From Scytonema millei VB511283 (lineage in GTDB: Bacteria > Cyanobacteriota > Cyanobacteriia > Cyanobacteriales > Chroococcidiopsidaceae), in NCBI RefSeq assembly GCF_000817735.3, contig NZ_JTJC03000001.1, forward strand, positions 248,001 to 312,000: a DNA stretch of 64,000 nt. Reading direction: 5' to 3'. The position numbers and the translations under genes are program-made. Every line of letters begins with the position of its first letter. The stretch's first letter is position 1. Shown one piece after another: positions 37,645 through 47,681 of this stretch. Under the pieces are notes generated by a model. The model was given only the letters and a program-made list of their open reading frames with translations. It was not told the origin of the DNA and did not search any database.

Positions 37645-38601
37645 ATGATGATTTCTGTTTTGATACCTACTTATCGCCGTTCGCAAGACTTGGCACGCTG
37701 TTTAGTGGCTTTACAACAGCAAGCTCGACCGGCGGATGAGGTGCTGGTGGTCGTCCGCGATAGCGATACGGAAACTTGGCAACTACTAGCAGGATTAGAC
37801 CCTCATGCTTTACCATTGCGCACTGTTAAGGTGAGCGTCCCGGGGGTAGTAGCAGCCATGAATGCAGGCGTTGATGTAGCAAAAGGAGAGATTATTGCCA
37901 TTACCGATGACGATGCCGCACCTCATGCCGATTGGTTGGAGCGGATAGAAGCTCACTATTTAGCAGATGAGAAAGTGGGTGGTGTTGGCGGACGCGATCG
38001 AATGCACTACGGGGTGCAGCTCGTCGAAGGTCAATCCCACATAGTCGGTCGATTGCAATGGTTTGGACGGGCGATTGGCAACCACCATCTTGGTGTGGGA
38101 AATGCCCGTGAAGTTGACATACTTAAAGGGGTAAACTCCAGTTATCGGCGTTCGGCGATCGCTCATATCCGCTTTGACGAGCGGATGCGGGGTACGGGGG
38201 CGCAGGTACATCACGAATTGATGTTGTGTCTAACTCTAAAACGGGCTGGCTGGAAGCTGATTTACGATCCCGCAATTGTCGTCGATCACTACCTCGGGCA
38301 GCGGTTTGATGAAGATCGGCGCAACCAGTTTAATGCAATTGCTTTCAGCAACATGACATATAATGAAACCTTATCTTTGCTGGAACACTTAAGCCCTATC
38401 CGGCGAATAGCCTTCGCGATCTGGGCGCTTTTAGTAGGAACGCGAGATGCCTGGGGTTTAGTACAGTTATTGCGGTTCTTGCCGAGTCAAGGAAAATTGG
38501 CGTGGCAAAAGTGGCTTGCCTCCATGCACGGGCGCTGGCAAGCTTGGTTAACTTGGAGCAATCGCGATCGCTCCTCAGAGGTATGGGCGCAGCATTTGTA
38601 A
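37645..38601 (+). CDS. GT2 family glycosyltransferase
   Basis: The 318-residue GT-A protein has SVLIPTYRRSQDLARCLVAL, the metal motif AITDDDAAPHADWLE, and a long mid-region KGVNSSYRRSAIAHIRFDER that contacts the acceptor in related enzymes. A GTGGAG sequence lies about 10 bases upstream of ATG 37645. The tail contains a hydrophobic stretch (IAFAIWALLVG) that may anchor it to the membrane. Confidence 0.88.
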   Translation: MMISVLIPTYRRSQDLARCLVALQQQARPADEVLVVVRDSDTETWQLLAGLDPHALPLRTVKVSVPGVVAAMNAGVDVAKGEIIAITDDDAAPHADWLERIEAHYLADEKVGGVGGRDRMHYGVQLVEGQSHIVGRLQWFGRAIGNHHLGVGNAREVDILKGVNSSYRRSAIAHIRFDERMRGTGAQVHHELMLCLTLKRAGWKLIYDPAIVVDHYLGQRFDEDRRNQFNAIAFSNMTYNETLSLLEHLSPIRRIAFAIWALLVGTRDAWGLVQLLRFLPSQGKLAWQKWLASMHGRWQAWLTWSNRDRSSEVWAQHL

Positions 38602-38687
38602 TTCGGAATTCGGAAGCGCGGAATTCGGAATTATCGATTGAGAAATCTGCCTTGGTTTAAATGCTGTCATCATGGAGATGCTACTAG

Positions 38688-40124
38688 GTGAACTCTAAGC
38701 AAACACTTTCAACTCCTGCTTTTGGATTGCAACCAGCGCCAGCTTGGATGGCAATTATCGGATTTGTATTGATTACAGCACTGTGCTTAGTTGCTGCTAG
38801 CGGGATCGCGCGCTATGCTGTCCCACTGAGCGCTTTTGTTGTGGGTGCGTTTCTCTATTTTCGCTATCCTGTCTTTTACGTCAGCTTTACTTGGTGGATT
38901 TGGTTTCTTACGCCGTTGCTTGCCCGCATTGTCGATTTTAAGAGCGGCTGGGATGCGCAGCGTTTGATGTTGGTAACGCCTTTTCTCGTCTCGCTGTTGA
39001 GCGGGATTACTCTCATCCGCTATTTACCTAAAGCATATCGTCAAGGCGGCTTACCCTTGATCTTGGCTTTTGTCGCCGTACTCTATGGTTTTCTAATCGG
39101 ATTGGTGAAAAATTCGCCTATGGCAGCAACGCGAGCGAGCCTGGACTGGTTCACACCAATTCTGTTTGGCTTCCATCTATTTATCAATTGGCGAGATTAT
39201 CCCAAACTCAGTAAGACAATTCAGCAAACTTTCCTTTGGGGCGTGCTAGTTTCCGGTGTCTATGGTGTCGTGCAATACTTAGTTGCACCAATGTGGGATC
39301 GGTTCTGGATTATTGAAACAGAATTGGTGACAAATGGCAGACCAGAACCACTTGGCATTCGCGTGTTTAGTACCATGCATTCGCCCTTTCCTTTTGCCGT
39401 GGCAATGATGGCGGGTCTGGTGTTGTTATTTAACACGAAAGGAACTTTGCGTATCCCTGCTTCTGTAGGGGGGTATTTGGCTTTTCTGCTATCGGCAGTC
39501 AGAGCGGCATGGGGCGGGTGGCTAGTGGCACTTATCACCTTGCTGACTTCTATGAAAGCACGCCTACAGCGACGATTAATTATTTCCATCTTAGTGATGT
39601 CTGTGTGCGTGATCCCATTGGCAACGATCGAGCCTTTCTCAGAAGTCATTAATACTCGCTTGCAGTCCTTTTCAGAGATTCAAAAAGATACCAGTGCTAA
39701 CGATCGCGCTGCTACCTACGAGCAACAGCTCAATCTTGCCCTATCTGATTTTCTGGGTCAAGGGTTGGGAGGGATGTACGCCACTAACAGTGAAGGTCAG
39801 TTAGAACAAGTTATCCTCGACAGTGGTGTTCTCGATTTGTTCTTCACCCTGGGTTGGTTTGGTGCGATCCCCTACTTGGGGGGCATCGTTCTCATTATCT
39901 ATACGCTGCTGCAAAATTCCGAACTGCGGCTGGACTCTTTTGCTAGTGCTGCCCGTGCCATTAGTATTGGCGTTCTAGTTCAAATGCCACTGGGAAATAC
40001 CATAGTTTCGCTCGCGGGTATGGTTTTTTGGTGCTTTGTGGCTATGTGTTTGGCAGCACGTAACTACTACCAGCAACAGAAGTGGTTGCAGTCAACGAAT
40101 ATGGCAGGGAGCAGGGAGCAGTGA
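38688..40124 (+). CDS. O-antigen ligase/polymerase-like membrane protein (Wzy-like)
   Basis: The 478-residue polytopic protein has about 10-11 membrane segments and a large extracytoplasmic loop (about residues 300-385, ending LNLALSDFLGQGLGGMYATN) typical of the Wzy/WaaL family. GTG 38688 was chosen because GGAG lies about 10 bases upstream and no in-frame ATG fits better. It would polymerise repeat units exported by the flippase. Confidence 0.82.
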   Translation: MNSKQTLSTPAFGLQPAPAWMAIIGFVLITALCLVAASGIARYAVPLSAFVVGAFLYFRYPVFYVSFTWWIWFLTPLLARIVDFKSGWDAQRLMLVTPFLVSLLSGITLIRYLPKAYRQGGLPLILAFVAVLYGFLIGLVKNSPMAATRASLDWFTPILFGFHLFINWRDYPKLSKTIQQTFLWGVLVSGVYGVVQYLVAPMWDRFWIIETELVTNGRPEPLGIRVFSTMHSPFPFAVAMMAGLVLLFNTKGTLRIPASVGGYLAFLLSAVRAAWGGWLVALITLLTSMKARLQRRLIISILVMSVCVIPLATIEPFSEVINTRLQSFSEIQKDTSANDRAATYEQQLNLALSDFLGQGLGGMYATNSEGQLEQVILDSGVLDLFFTLGWFGAIPYLGGIVLIIYTLLQNSELRLDSFASAARAISIGVLVQMPLGNTIVSLAGMVFWCFVAMCLAARNYYQQQKWLQSTNMAGSREQ

Positions 40125-40294
40125 ACAGTTATCAGTGAACAGTTATCAGTGAACAGTGAACAGTTATCAGTGACCTGTTACCAGCGATTGGCGATTAGCG
40201 ATCGATTAATTCGGAATTCCGCGTTTGCGAATTCCGAATTTTCCCCACACACCCCACTCCCATTCTTCACTGATAACTGATAACTGATAACTGT
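40122..40294. repeat. Inverted-repeat-rich spacer between convergent genes
   Basis: GTTATCAGTGAACA units on the left (40128-40172) are reverse complements of ACTGATAACT units on the right (40268-40293). Between them lie GGAATTC-type repeats. The block spans the gap between the convergent polymerase-like and GT4 genes and could form one large hairpin, acting as a bidirectional terminator. Confidence 0.55.
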
Positions 40295-41364
40295 CAACTA
40301 TCTTCACGCATGGCAAGTTCGTCATAGACTGCTAGGGTTTCTTGATGAACTCTAGTCGCCGTCAGACGTTCTATATTCTGTCGTGCTTTGTCTTTCCAAG
40401 CGTGGAGAATTGGCGGCTCGTTCAGTAATTGAGTCAGAGCAGCTGCTAAAGCATGACTATCTGCTACTGGGACTAAGATGCCTGCCTTCCCACCGTCCAA
40501 AGCTTCAGGAATGCCATCGACGTGAGTGGCAACAATAGCACATCCTGCTTCCCGCGCTTCTGGAATCACCAAAGGAGAGGGATCGCGGTGGGAAGCCAAT
40601 ACGAAAATGTCAGCAGCCATTAAATAGCGTTGCGGTTGTGGTTGAAACCGCTCGAAGTGGATGCGATCGCTCACAGGCGTGTTCCGTGCTTGAACTTCAA
40701 ATAGTTCGCGATCGGGACCATCCCCAACTAAGTAAAGATGAGCTGTAGGAAAATCAACAGCAATTTGGGCAAAGGCAGCAATTAACTCTGCAATCCCCTT
40801 GCGTTTGTACATTCCCGCCACAGTTACGATCGCTGGGTGTTTTAGAGTTACGGGGACGCACTCTTTGAGTTGGCAAGTCCGAGGGCTACCTAGCGTACCG
40901 TTGGATATCACCCGCAGTTTTTGCTCTGGAATCCCACGCCGTACCATAGAGTCTGCCACAGCCTTGCTGACTGCAATGACGCGATCTGCCAAACCCATCA
41001 AAACGGCACTACGCTGAAATTCGTTATGCACCGTCGATACGAGAGCGTATTTCGACTGAAATCTCAAAGTACTTGCTAAGACAACTCCCGTCATCATATG
41101 GGCATGAACGATGTCGGGGTCAAACTCTTTGACAATGGCTCGATAACCTCTAGCAGCTTCGATCAACTCGATAGGTTTTCTCGTCTGGTCTAGTTTGAAG
41201 TGCTTGACACCATGTTGCATGAGTAACTTCTCATAGCCTCCCCCAGCAGAAGCTACACCCACTTTGCAACCAGCCTGTGCTTGCAGACACGCTAAGTCTA
41301 CTGCTACGTTAACTATGCCGTTACCAGCTTCTAGCACGTGATTCAAAATATGCAGTACGTGCAT
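40294..41364 (-). CDS. GT4 family glycosyltransferase
   Basis: The 356-residue GT-B enzyme has VLHILNHVLEAGNGIVNVA at the acceptor side, IVHAHMMTGVVLA, RVISNGTLGS, the donor side MYKRKGIAELIAAFAQI and EAREAGCAIVATHVDGIPEAL, in which the first half of the EX7E pattern is SPLVIPEAREAG. The product is likely added to the same surface glycan. It is on the opposite strand to the polymerase gene and convergent with it. ATG 41364 is unambiguous. Confidence 0.88.
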   Translation of the reverse strand: MHVLHILNHVLEAGNGIVNVAVDLACLQAQAGCKVGVASAGGGYEKLLMQHGVKHFKLDQTRKPIELIEAARGYRAIVKEFDPDIVHAHMMTGVVLASTLRFQSKYALVSTVHNEFQRSAVLMGLADRVIAVSKAVADSMVRRGIPEQKLRVISNGTLGSPRTCQLKECVPVTLKHPAIVTVAGMYKRKGIAELIAAFAQIAVDFPTAHLYLVGDGPDRELFEVQARNTPVSDRIHFERFQPQPQRYLMAADIFVLASHRDPSPLVIPEAREAGCAIVATHVDGIPEALDGGKAGILVPVADSHALAAALTQLLNEPPILHAWKDKARQNIERLTATRVHQETLAVYDELAMREDS

Positions 41365-41530
41365 TTATATCCCTACAATTCCTACAATGTCAGATAAGTT
41401 ATGAATGCGTGCCATATGCACGAACGAGCTTGAAACAGTGAAGGTTATTGATGCATAAACCAGAAGCAAATAAATCCTTCCCCATAGTAGCTGCGATTTG
41501 ACTGGTTTTTGAGTATTTGCTGGGGCGAGC

Positions 41531-43057
41531 TTAGGACGTGCGGAGAGTCACATCATCCCACTTCACGTAATCTCCTTTTTTTCCAGTTCCCGTGGTTCCT
41601 AACTCTACGACTGCCCAGTCTCTGGAGATGGGTAAGGTGATTTCTAAATATTCCCAACCATTTTTCTTGGTGGCAGTTTTTGACATCTCTGCATCTCCGT
41701 CGCGATCGTCATAGCCGAGAATTTTGAGCGTTGCCTTGGCATTGCCGTGGACATATGCCCAAGCACCGATCGCCACATTTTTGCCTGGTGGCAGCTGACC
41801 GGCAACTCGTCGGATTCGGACTGGCGTACCCGCTGCGGTACCATCTAATTTGACGTAACCCCTACCTTGATGCGCTCCACGGGCATCGTTACGCACAAAA
41901 GTTACGTAAGGCAAAGGTCCCATATCGCCGATGTCGCCAGCACCGAAATGTACCCACTCAGTTTCAGGATTGTTAGCCGACTCAAAACCTTTGTTGGCAA
42001 GCGGTTGATTCAGACGCATACTTTTGATTCTCTGATACGTCGTGGTGGGCTTAAAGTTTGGGGCGATCGCCCACTCATCATGACCGTCAAGATCGAATAG
42101 TATGGCGTTGTCATAACCGAATCTTTTGAGCTGTTGCCCGAAGATGGCAAACCACCGACGACGACAGTTTTCTTTTTGAGCCGCCGAACCAGGACACCAG
42201 CTTGAAATGACTCCGGCTTCGCTGATGGCAAGCGGTTTTCTGATGCCGCGTGCTTCTAGCGATCGCCAAGGATGCCCGAAACGATTGTCGGCAATTTGTC
42301 CGCCATAGGCATGTAAACCAATGTAATCGCTCACCTGATCGATGCCGCGATCGAGCATTTCATCTAGGATATGGGATTCAATTCCTGAAATTGGGGGTGA
42401 TTCGATCTTAATTCTCGGGTCAATGGCTCTAGCAGCTTTAAAGGCAATCTGAGTCATGTCTACGCACTCTTGCGCTGACATCTTGCCATTGCCGTAGTCT
42501 AATTCTGGTTCATTGTCAATAATATAATAAAAAATTTTACCTTGGTAATGTGTCATGACATTGCGAACGAAATAATTGAAGTTCGCCTGCCATTGCTCGT
42601 AGTTACTGTCGCGCTCGACTCCCAATCGAGGAGATACAACTGTATGAATTTTCAGCCCTGCATCGAGATACTGCTGCACGGCGATATCTCTGGCAAACCA
42701 ATCGAAGGACGAGCCTTCTGTCTTACCGCCAACACCATCCATGCCCATACGAACTAAGCCTAAGCCTAGATCCTTCGTATGTTTAATCGATCGCGCCACA
42801 TATGCTGGATCGGTGTTATAGCCAGTACCGTTATTAATTCCCAGATATGGACCGCTGGGAGTAGCTCTGATACTAGCGCTGGGCGATCGCGCTGGAGGTT
42901 TATTAGATGTGACAGAGAATAAATTTGGGATTAGATAAATAGAAATTAAACTAAAAATAATTAACCCAGTAATGACACTCAATAAAAGCTTAAATCCCAA
43001 GCGATGACGAGCAGGTTGTTTAGACTTAGTCGAATTTTTTTTAGATCTCTTCAACAT
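41531..43057 (-). CDS. Membrane-anchored glycoside hydrolase-like protein, first of a tandem pair
   Basis: The 508-residue protein from ATG 43057 (MLKRSKKN) has an N-terminal signal-anchor (about residues 20-42), a TIM-barrel-type catalytic domain and a C-terminal jelly-roll/CBM-like domain (about 340-508, ending YVKWDDVTLRTS). Clan-A style acids are visible: IDNEPELD (acid/base Glu after Asn) near residue 185 and ISEAG (nucleophile Glu) near residue 285. Conserved cysteines WCPGSAAQKENC may form a disulfide. It shares long blocks with the gene at 43211-44677. A TTG at 43084 would add nine residues. It probably trims or remodels the exported polysaccharide outside the inner membrane. Substrate unknown. 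Confidence 0.75.
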   Translation of the reverse strand: MLKRSKKNSTKSKQPARHRLGFKLLLSVITGLIIFSLISIYLIPNLFSVTSNKPPARSPSASIRATPSGPYLGINNGTGYNTDPAYVARSIKHTKDLGLGLVRMGMDGVGGKTEGSSFDWFARDIAVQQYLDAGLKIHTVVSPRLGVERDSNYEQWQANFNYFVRNVMTHYQGKIFYYIIDNEPELDYGNGKMSAQECVDMTQIAFKAARAIDPRIKIESPPISGIESHILDEMLDRGIDQVSDYIGLHAYGGQIADNRFGHPWRSLEARGIRKPLAISEAGVISSWCPGSAAQKENCRRRWFAIFGQQLKRFGYDNAILFDLDGHDEWAIAPNFKPTTTYQRIKSMRLNQPLANKGFESANNPETEWVHFGAGDIGDMGPLPYVTFVRNDARGAHQGRGYVKLDGTAAGTPVRIRRVAGQLPPGKNVAIGAWAYVHGNAKATLKILGYDDRDGDAEMSKTATKKNGWEYLEITLPISRDWAVVELGTTGTGKKGDYVKWDDVTLRTS

Positions 43058-43133
43058 TTCGATTAGTGTCGCGCTATTATGCAATCGATTTGAGATTTTT
43101 GTTTGCTGTCACGATAACATCATAAATAATAAC

Positions 43134-43170
43134 TTACCCGTGAAAAGGCGATCGCCTTTTCCACGGGTAA
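43134..43170 (-). terminator. Long palindrome between the twin hydrolase genes; probable terminator
   Basis: TTACCCGTG-AAAAGGCG and its complement form a 37-base, nearly perfect inverted repeat (one-base bulge) centred on a HIP1 GCGATCGC. It begins 41 bp downstream of the stop of the second hydrolase gene. The central AAAAGGCGATCGCCTTTT could fold strongly in RNA. It suggests the two genes are not simply read through. Confidence 0.55.
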
Positions 43171-43210
43171 GCTGAGAAAATCTAGGTTAAGCTAGGGCGC
43201 ACGTCTGCAA

Positions 43211-44677
43211 CTAGAGGACGCGAACGCTCACGTCATCCCACTTCACAGAGTCGCCTGCTCTGCCAGTCCCCGACGTTCCCAGTTCGACCACTGCCCAATA
43301 TCTGGAGATAGGAACGGTAATTTCTAAATACTCCCAACCGTTTTTCTGAGTTGAAGTCTTCGAGATCTCGGCATCACCATTTCTAAAGTCATACCCCAGA
43401 GCTTTTAGCGTTGCTGAGGCTCCGCCACTGACATAGACCCAAGCACCAATCGCTACCTGTTTATTTTTTGGCATATCCCCCAGAATTCGACGGATTCTAA
43501 TTGGCGTGCCCGATCCAGCGCGACCGCTCTCTAACTTGACATAGCCGTTACTCTTGTTACGCCCTTCTCCGTTGTTGTTACGGACGAATTGAATATGGGG
43601 TGAAGTCCCTTTGTAAATCCATTCATCGTTGTTGTCAGCGGGAGTCCATTCATTTTCAACGTTATTCGCCGATTCAAAGCCGCCATTCGAGAAAGTCTTA
43701 TTTAGGCGTAAATCTTTAATTTGGTAATAAGCTTTCGTGGGGTTAAAGTCTGGAGCAACAGCCCAGCTATCGTGACCGTCAAGATCGAATAGGATGGCGT
43801 GGTCGTAACCAAATCTTTTGAGTTGTAGCCCGAACATGAGGAACCAGCGGCGGCGACAGTCTTCGGTTTCAAATTGGGAACCGTTGCAATATTCGTTAAT
43901 CGATCCTGATTCGCTAATAGCAAGGGGTTTTCTGATGCCGCGCGCTTCCATGACTCGCCAAGGATGACCGAGACGATTCTCGGAAATCTGTCCGCCATAG
44001 GCGTGCAAGCCGATATAGTCGCTGACTTTATCAATACCGCGATCTAACATCTCGTTGAGCAGACCGGATTCAATTCCCATCACGGGTGGCGACTCAATTT
44101 TAATATTGGGATCGATGGATTTGGCTGTTTCGTAGGCAATCCGAGTCATGTCAACACATTCTTGAGCTGACATTTTACCGTTGCCATAGTCGAGGTCGGG
44201 TTCGTTATCAATAATGTAGTAAAAGATTTTGCCTTTGTAGCGCATCATGACGTTACGAGTAAAATAGCGAAAGTTTGCTTTCCACCGCTCGTAGTTACCG
44301 TCTCGATTGACGTGCATCCGCGCTGATAACACGGCGTGAATTTTGAGTCCGGCATTGCGATATTTATCGACAACCATATCTCTGCCTGACCAATGAAACC
44401 CTGCACCCTCCGTGTTACCCCAAACGCTGTCCATCCCCATACGGACGACTTCTAAGCCCAGGTTTTTGGTATGTTGGATGGAGCGATCGACGTATCCTGG
44501 GTCCATGTTGTAACCAGTGCCGTTATTCATGCCTAGAAAACTCGTCAAGGCTGTTGCTGGCAACGTGTAGAGGAGAGCCGAAGCAATTAATACTGAAACA
44601 ATTGACTTAGACGATTTAGCTTGTCGTTCTGATAACTTTTTTGGAGCTATGTTTTGTAGTTTCTGGTAGAATTTCAT
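43211..44677 (-). CDS. Secreted glycoside hydrolase-like protein, second of a tandem pair
   Basis: The 488-residue paralogue of the neighbouring gene has a cleavable-looking signal peptide (VSVLIASALLYTLPATA, about 27-43) instead of a membrane anchor. It has the same barrel with IDNEPDLD and ISESG as likely acid/base and nucleophile, and the same C-terminal jelly-roll domain. The disulfide pair is preserved (CNGSQFETEDC). A ribosome-binding AGAGG lies eight bases before ATG 44677. The different N-terminal targeting suggests one copy stays at the membrane and this one is released. I do not recognise the exact GH family; a GH39/GH5-like fold is a guess. Confidence 0.75.
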   Translation of the reverse strand: MKFYQKLQNIAPKKLSERQAKSSKSIVSVLIASALLYTLPATALTSFLGMNNGTGYNMDPGYVDRSIQHTKNLGLEVVRMGMDSVWGNTEGAGFHWSGRDMVVDKYRNAGLKIHAVLSARMHVNRDGNYERWKANFRYFTRNVMMRYKGKIFYYIIDNEPDLDYGNGKMSAQECVDMTRIAYETAKSIDPNIKIESPPVMGIESGLLNEMLDRGIDKVSDYIGLHAYGGQISENRLGHPWRVMEARGIRKPLAISESGSINEYCNGSQFETEDCRRRWFLMFGLQLKRFGYDHAILFDLDGHDSWAVAPDFNPTKAYYQIKDLRLNKTFSNGGFESANNVENEWTPADNNDEWIYKGTSPHIQFVRNNNGEGRNKSNGYVKLESGRAGSGTPIRIRRILGDMPKNKQVAIGAWVYVSGGASATLKALGYDFRNGDAEISKTSTQKNGWEYLEITVPISRYWAVVELGTSGTGRAGDSVKWDDVSVRVL

Positions 44678-45343
44678 TGTTTACCTCTAAATGGAATTAA
44701 TGCAGAATTAATGCAGCACAAGTTGACGATCGCATCTCATCTGCTACTCAATGCGGTTTGAGTAGACGAGAAGTCAATCGTGCAAAAAGCTGCTTTATTG
44801 CTGGCGATCGCGCTGCAATATTGGCAAGCTAGAGGGAAGGGTTAGCTGGCTAAGGAAAGTGAAGCAGCGCTTTATGCAAATAGCTTTTCCAGTAGTTAAA
44901 GAAAGAACTATTTCAGTATGTTTATGCAATAGAGCAGTGTAGTGAAATGGAAAGAAATTAAGTCATTACACTTGAACTTGGTAATGAAGTTTCTGAAAAA
45001 AGCAAGATGCTTTACAAGAGCTTTACATGACCAATCTACAACTAAAGTAGGCTTGCTCAGATGCGGATTCAAGAGGAATTTTACTGATTTACCTAATAGC
45101 CGAGATTTCCCCGATCGCCGTGTTTTCTTTAACTCTTATCGTAAAAATACTACTAGTGAAAACACTGTTAAATCGACGGATGCAGAGCATTTTTTTGAGC
45201 GATCTAACTAGAAATACAGCTATGACTATCTTGAAAATTTAAAATTATAAAAATAAAATTTTAATTCTATCTCTGTAAAAAGCTTAGTAAAATCTTGAAG
45301 AGATGCGATCGCTACTAACTTAATCGAGCGATCGCCTAATGTT
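44678..45343. other. Intergenic region between hydrolase and glyS genes
   Basis: About 670 bp. An 89-codon frame at 44942-45211 opens with GTG and is basic and low-complexity, so I do not accept it. A HIP1-based stem-loop (GCGATCGCT arms, 45305-45335) sits 9 bp beyond the glyS stop and may end its transcript. Nothing else recognised. Confidence 0.5.
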
Positions 45344-47500
45344 TTAGTTCTTCACAATTTCGCCAAAATTTGCCAACATGCGAGCATGATTGCGAAGTAA
45401 ACCGAGTAGATTCAAGCGATTGCGTCTAATTTCTGGATCGGCATCCATGACTAAAACGCTTTGTTCTCCGTCAAAGAAATTGCTGACAGTGGGAGCAATT
45501 TGAATTAAAGCATCTACTAATTGTTGATAGTTCCGCGAGTCTCTAGCAGCTTGGGTTTGCGGAACGAGTTGCAATAGTGCCTCATAGAAAGCTTGCTCGG
45601 ACGATTTTTGAAAAAGTTTTGGTTTGACTAAATTTTCTGGCTGCAACTGCGTGAAATCTAAATCTCCTTGAGCCGCGAGACGAGTAGAACGGTTGACTGT
45701 TTCGTAGATTTTGTCTAAAGTGCCGTTATTACGAATCGACTGTAAGAAAAGAGCGCGATCGCGTACATCTAATAAGTCTTGTAATGCTCGTAATCTGTAT
45801 TCAGCATCACTTTCTCCTAGTACAGCATTGACTAAATCGTAGTCGATACTTCGTTCTTCTTGTAATAGCGTGCGAATTCTTTGAATGAAAAATTCTTGTA
45901 GAGATGCGTTTAATGTCTCTATACTAGTTTTGGCATAAGTTTTAATAAAATCTCTTGCCGTTTGCTCTAATAATTGGTAGAGATTAATCGGTAAATTAGC
46001 CGACCAGGTAATAGAAACGATCGCATTTGCCGCACGGCGCAGCGCAAAGGGATCGGAGGAACCTGTAGGCAACATTCCCAAACCGAAAATGCTAACTATG
46101 GTATCAAGTCGATCGGCAATTCCGACAATTTGTCCCGCTAAAGATTCCGGTAGGCGATCGCCTGCATTTCGCGGTAAATAATGTTCAAAGATAGCTGTAG
46201 CTACGGTTTCCGATTCACCACTTGCAATAGCATATTTTTGTCCCATTACGCCTTGCAATTCTGGAAATTCAAATACCATTTGGGTAACTAAATCCGCTTT
46301 ACACAAGCTAGCAGCGCGTTCGATTTGGTGGCGTTCTTGCTGGCTTAAGTGCAACTGTTCGTTAATTTGTTGCGCAATACTAATAATGCGTCCAACTTTG
46401 TCACCAACTGAGCCTAAATCTTCTTGAAATGTAACTTTTTCCAGTTGGAGTAAATAGCTTTCTAAAGGTTTTGCCAAGTCAGTTTTATAGAAAAATTGTC
46501 CGTCAGCTAACCTAGCGCGAATCACTCGTTCGTTACCTGCGGCAATAATATCTGATTTAGCAGGATCGCCATTGGAAATAGTAATGAAATTGGGTAGTAG
46601 AGGCGCACGGCTGTGCGCCCCTACCTGAAATACAGGAAAATAACGTTGGTGGCTTACCATTACCGTAGTAATGACTTCTGGAGGTAAGTTTAAAAATTCT
46701 GAATCGAATTTTCCGACTACAGCCGTAGACCACTCAACTAAATTGGTGACTTCTTGTAATAATTCGGGATAGATCGTAACACTACCATTGAGTTGTTGCG
46801 CGATCGCCTTGACTTGTTCTTGAATTTTTGCTTTGCGTTGTTCGACATCAACATCAACAAAAGCAGAACGCAAGCAAGAGACATAATCAGTGGCTTGAGG
46901 AATGGATATTGATTCTGGATGTAAAACGCGGTGTCCCCACGAAATGCGATCGCTTTTAACGATCTCGGAACTATTTTCAATTTGAATTGGTAAGACTTCT
47001 GTATCTAATAAAGCAACTAACCACACAATCGGACGGGAAAACTTTAAATCGCCGTCTCCCCAACGCATAAACCGCTTCCCTTCTAACCCAAATATCCACT
47101 CAGGTACGAGTTGAGTCAAGATTTCTGCGACAGGACGACCTGGATAAGAGACGCGGACAAAAACAAACTCGCCTTTATCCGTAGGACGAATTTCTAAAGC
47201 ATCTAATTCTACCCCTTGTTTTTTGGCAAAGCCTTCAGCGGCTTTAGTTGGTTTTCCGTCTTTGAATGCAGCTTGCGCGGGGGGTCCTTTAATTTCCTCG
47301 TCTCGGTCGGGTTGTTGTGCTGGTAGACCTTTAATTAATAGGGCGAGGCGGCGGGGAGTACCGTAGATTTCGATCGCTTCTGCCGTAAGATTGTTATCGC
47401 CCAGACTTTGGGGAATACGCGATCGCCATTGCGCGATCGCGCTATCGACAAAACTGGCTGGGAGTTCTTCTGTTCCGACTTCTAATAGAAAATTAGGCAT
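45344..47500 (-). CDS. glyS: Glycyl-tRNA synthetase beta subunit
   Basis: The 718-residue protein has the standard GlyS start ([20 protein letters not shown]) and family motifs along its length ([35 protein letters not shown]). The beta subunit carries anticodon-recognition and accessory domains of bacterial alpha2beta2 GlyRS. An oddity near residue 290 is [23 protein letters not shown]: the insert [10 protein letters not shown] is encoded by a palindromic repeat copy (46597-46624). Without it the protein reads as a normal [18 protein letters not shown] family segment. The product is probably still functional because the insertion keeps frame. Confidence 0.93.
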   Translation of the reverse strand: MPNFLLEVGTEELPASFVDSAIAQWRSRIPQSLGDNNLTAEAIEIYGTPRRLALLIKGLPAQQPDRDEEIKGPPAQAAFKDGKPTKAAEGFAKKQGVELDALEIRPTDKGEFVFVRVSYPGRPVAEILTQLVPEWIFGLEGKRFMRWGDGDLKFSRPIVWLVALLDTEVLPIQIENSSEIVKSDRISWGHRVLHPESISIPQATDYVSCLRSAFVDVDVEQRKAKIQEQVKAIAQQLNGSVTIYPELLQEVTNLVEWSTAVVGKFDSEFLNLPPEVITTVMVSHQRYFPVFQVGAHSRAPLLPNFITISNGDPAKSDIIAAGNERVIRARLADGQFFYKTDLAKPLESYLLQLEKVTFQEDLGSVGDKVGRIISIAQQINEQLHLSQQERHQIERAASLCKADLVTQMVFEFPELQGVMGQKYAIASGESETVATAIFEHYLPRNAGDRLPESLAGQIVGIADRLDTIVSIFGLGMLPTGSSDPFALRRAANAIVSITWSANLPINLYQLLEQTARDFIKTYAKTSIETLNASLQEFFIQRIRTLLQEERSIDYDLVNAVLGESDAEYRLRALQDLLDVRDRALFLQSIRNNGTLDKIYETVNRSTRLAAQGDLDFTQLQPENLVKPKLFQKSSEQAFYEALLQLVPQTQAARDSRNYQQLVDALIQIAPTVSNFFDGEQSVLVMDADPEIRRNRLNLLGLLRNHARMLANFGEIVKN
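46597..46624. repeat. Palindromic repeat element inside the glyS coding region
   Basis: 28 bases with GTAGAGGCGCAC...GTGCGCCCCTAC arms, 27 of 28 identical to the reverse complement of the intergenic copy at 2523-2550. It encodes about nine extra residues (roughly VGAHSRAPL) in frame. Confidence 0.85.
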
Positions 47501-47681
47501 AGCACCCTAAATTGAGCGAGGCTTCATAAAAGACCTAGTTTCAACAGTTTACCGTGCCTGCAATCGTGTTGGGTATGTTGAGATAGAGATTCTGTAGCGA
47601 TCTGGTGATGAACGATCGAGAACCGTTAGCATCTATAACAGATGATGAAAGGCGATCGCAATCGCGTCTTCACTTTTTGCC

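Noticed and set aside
44942-45211. 89-codon open frame starting GTG
   Set aside because: Basic, low-quality composition, no ribosome-binding site, no recognisable domain, and the region is AT-rich intergenic DNA.
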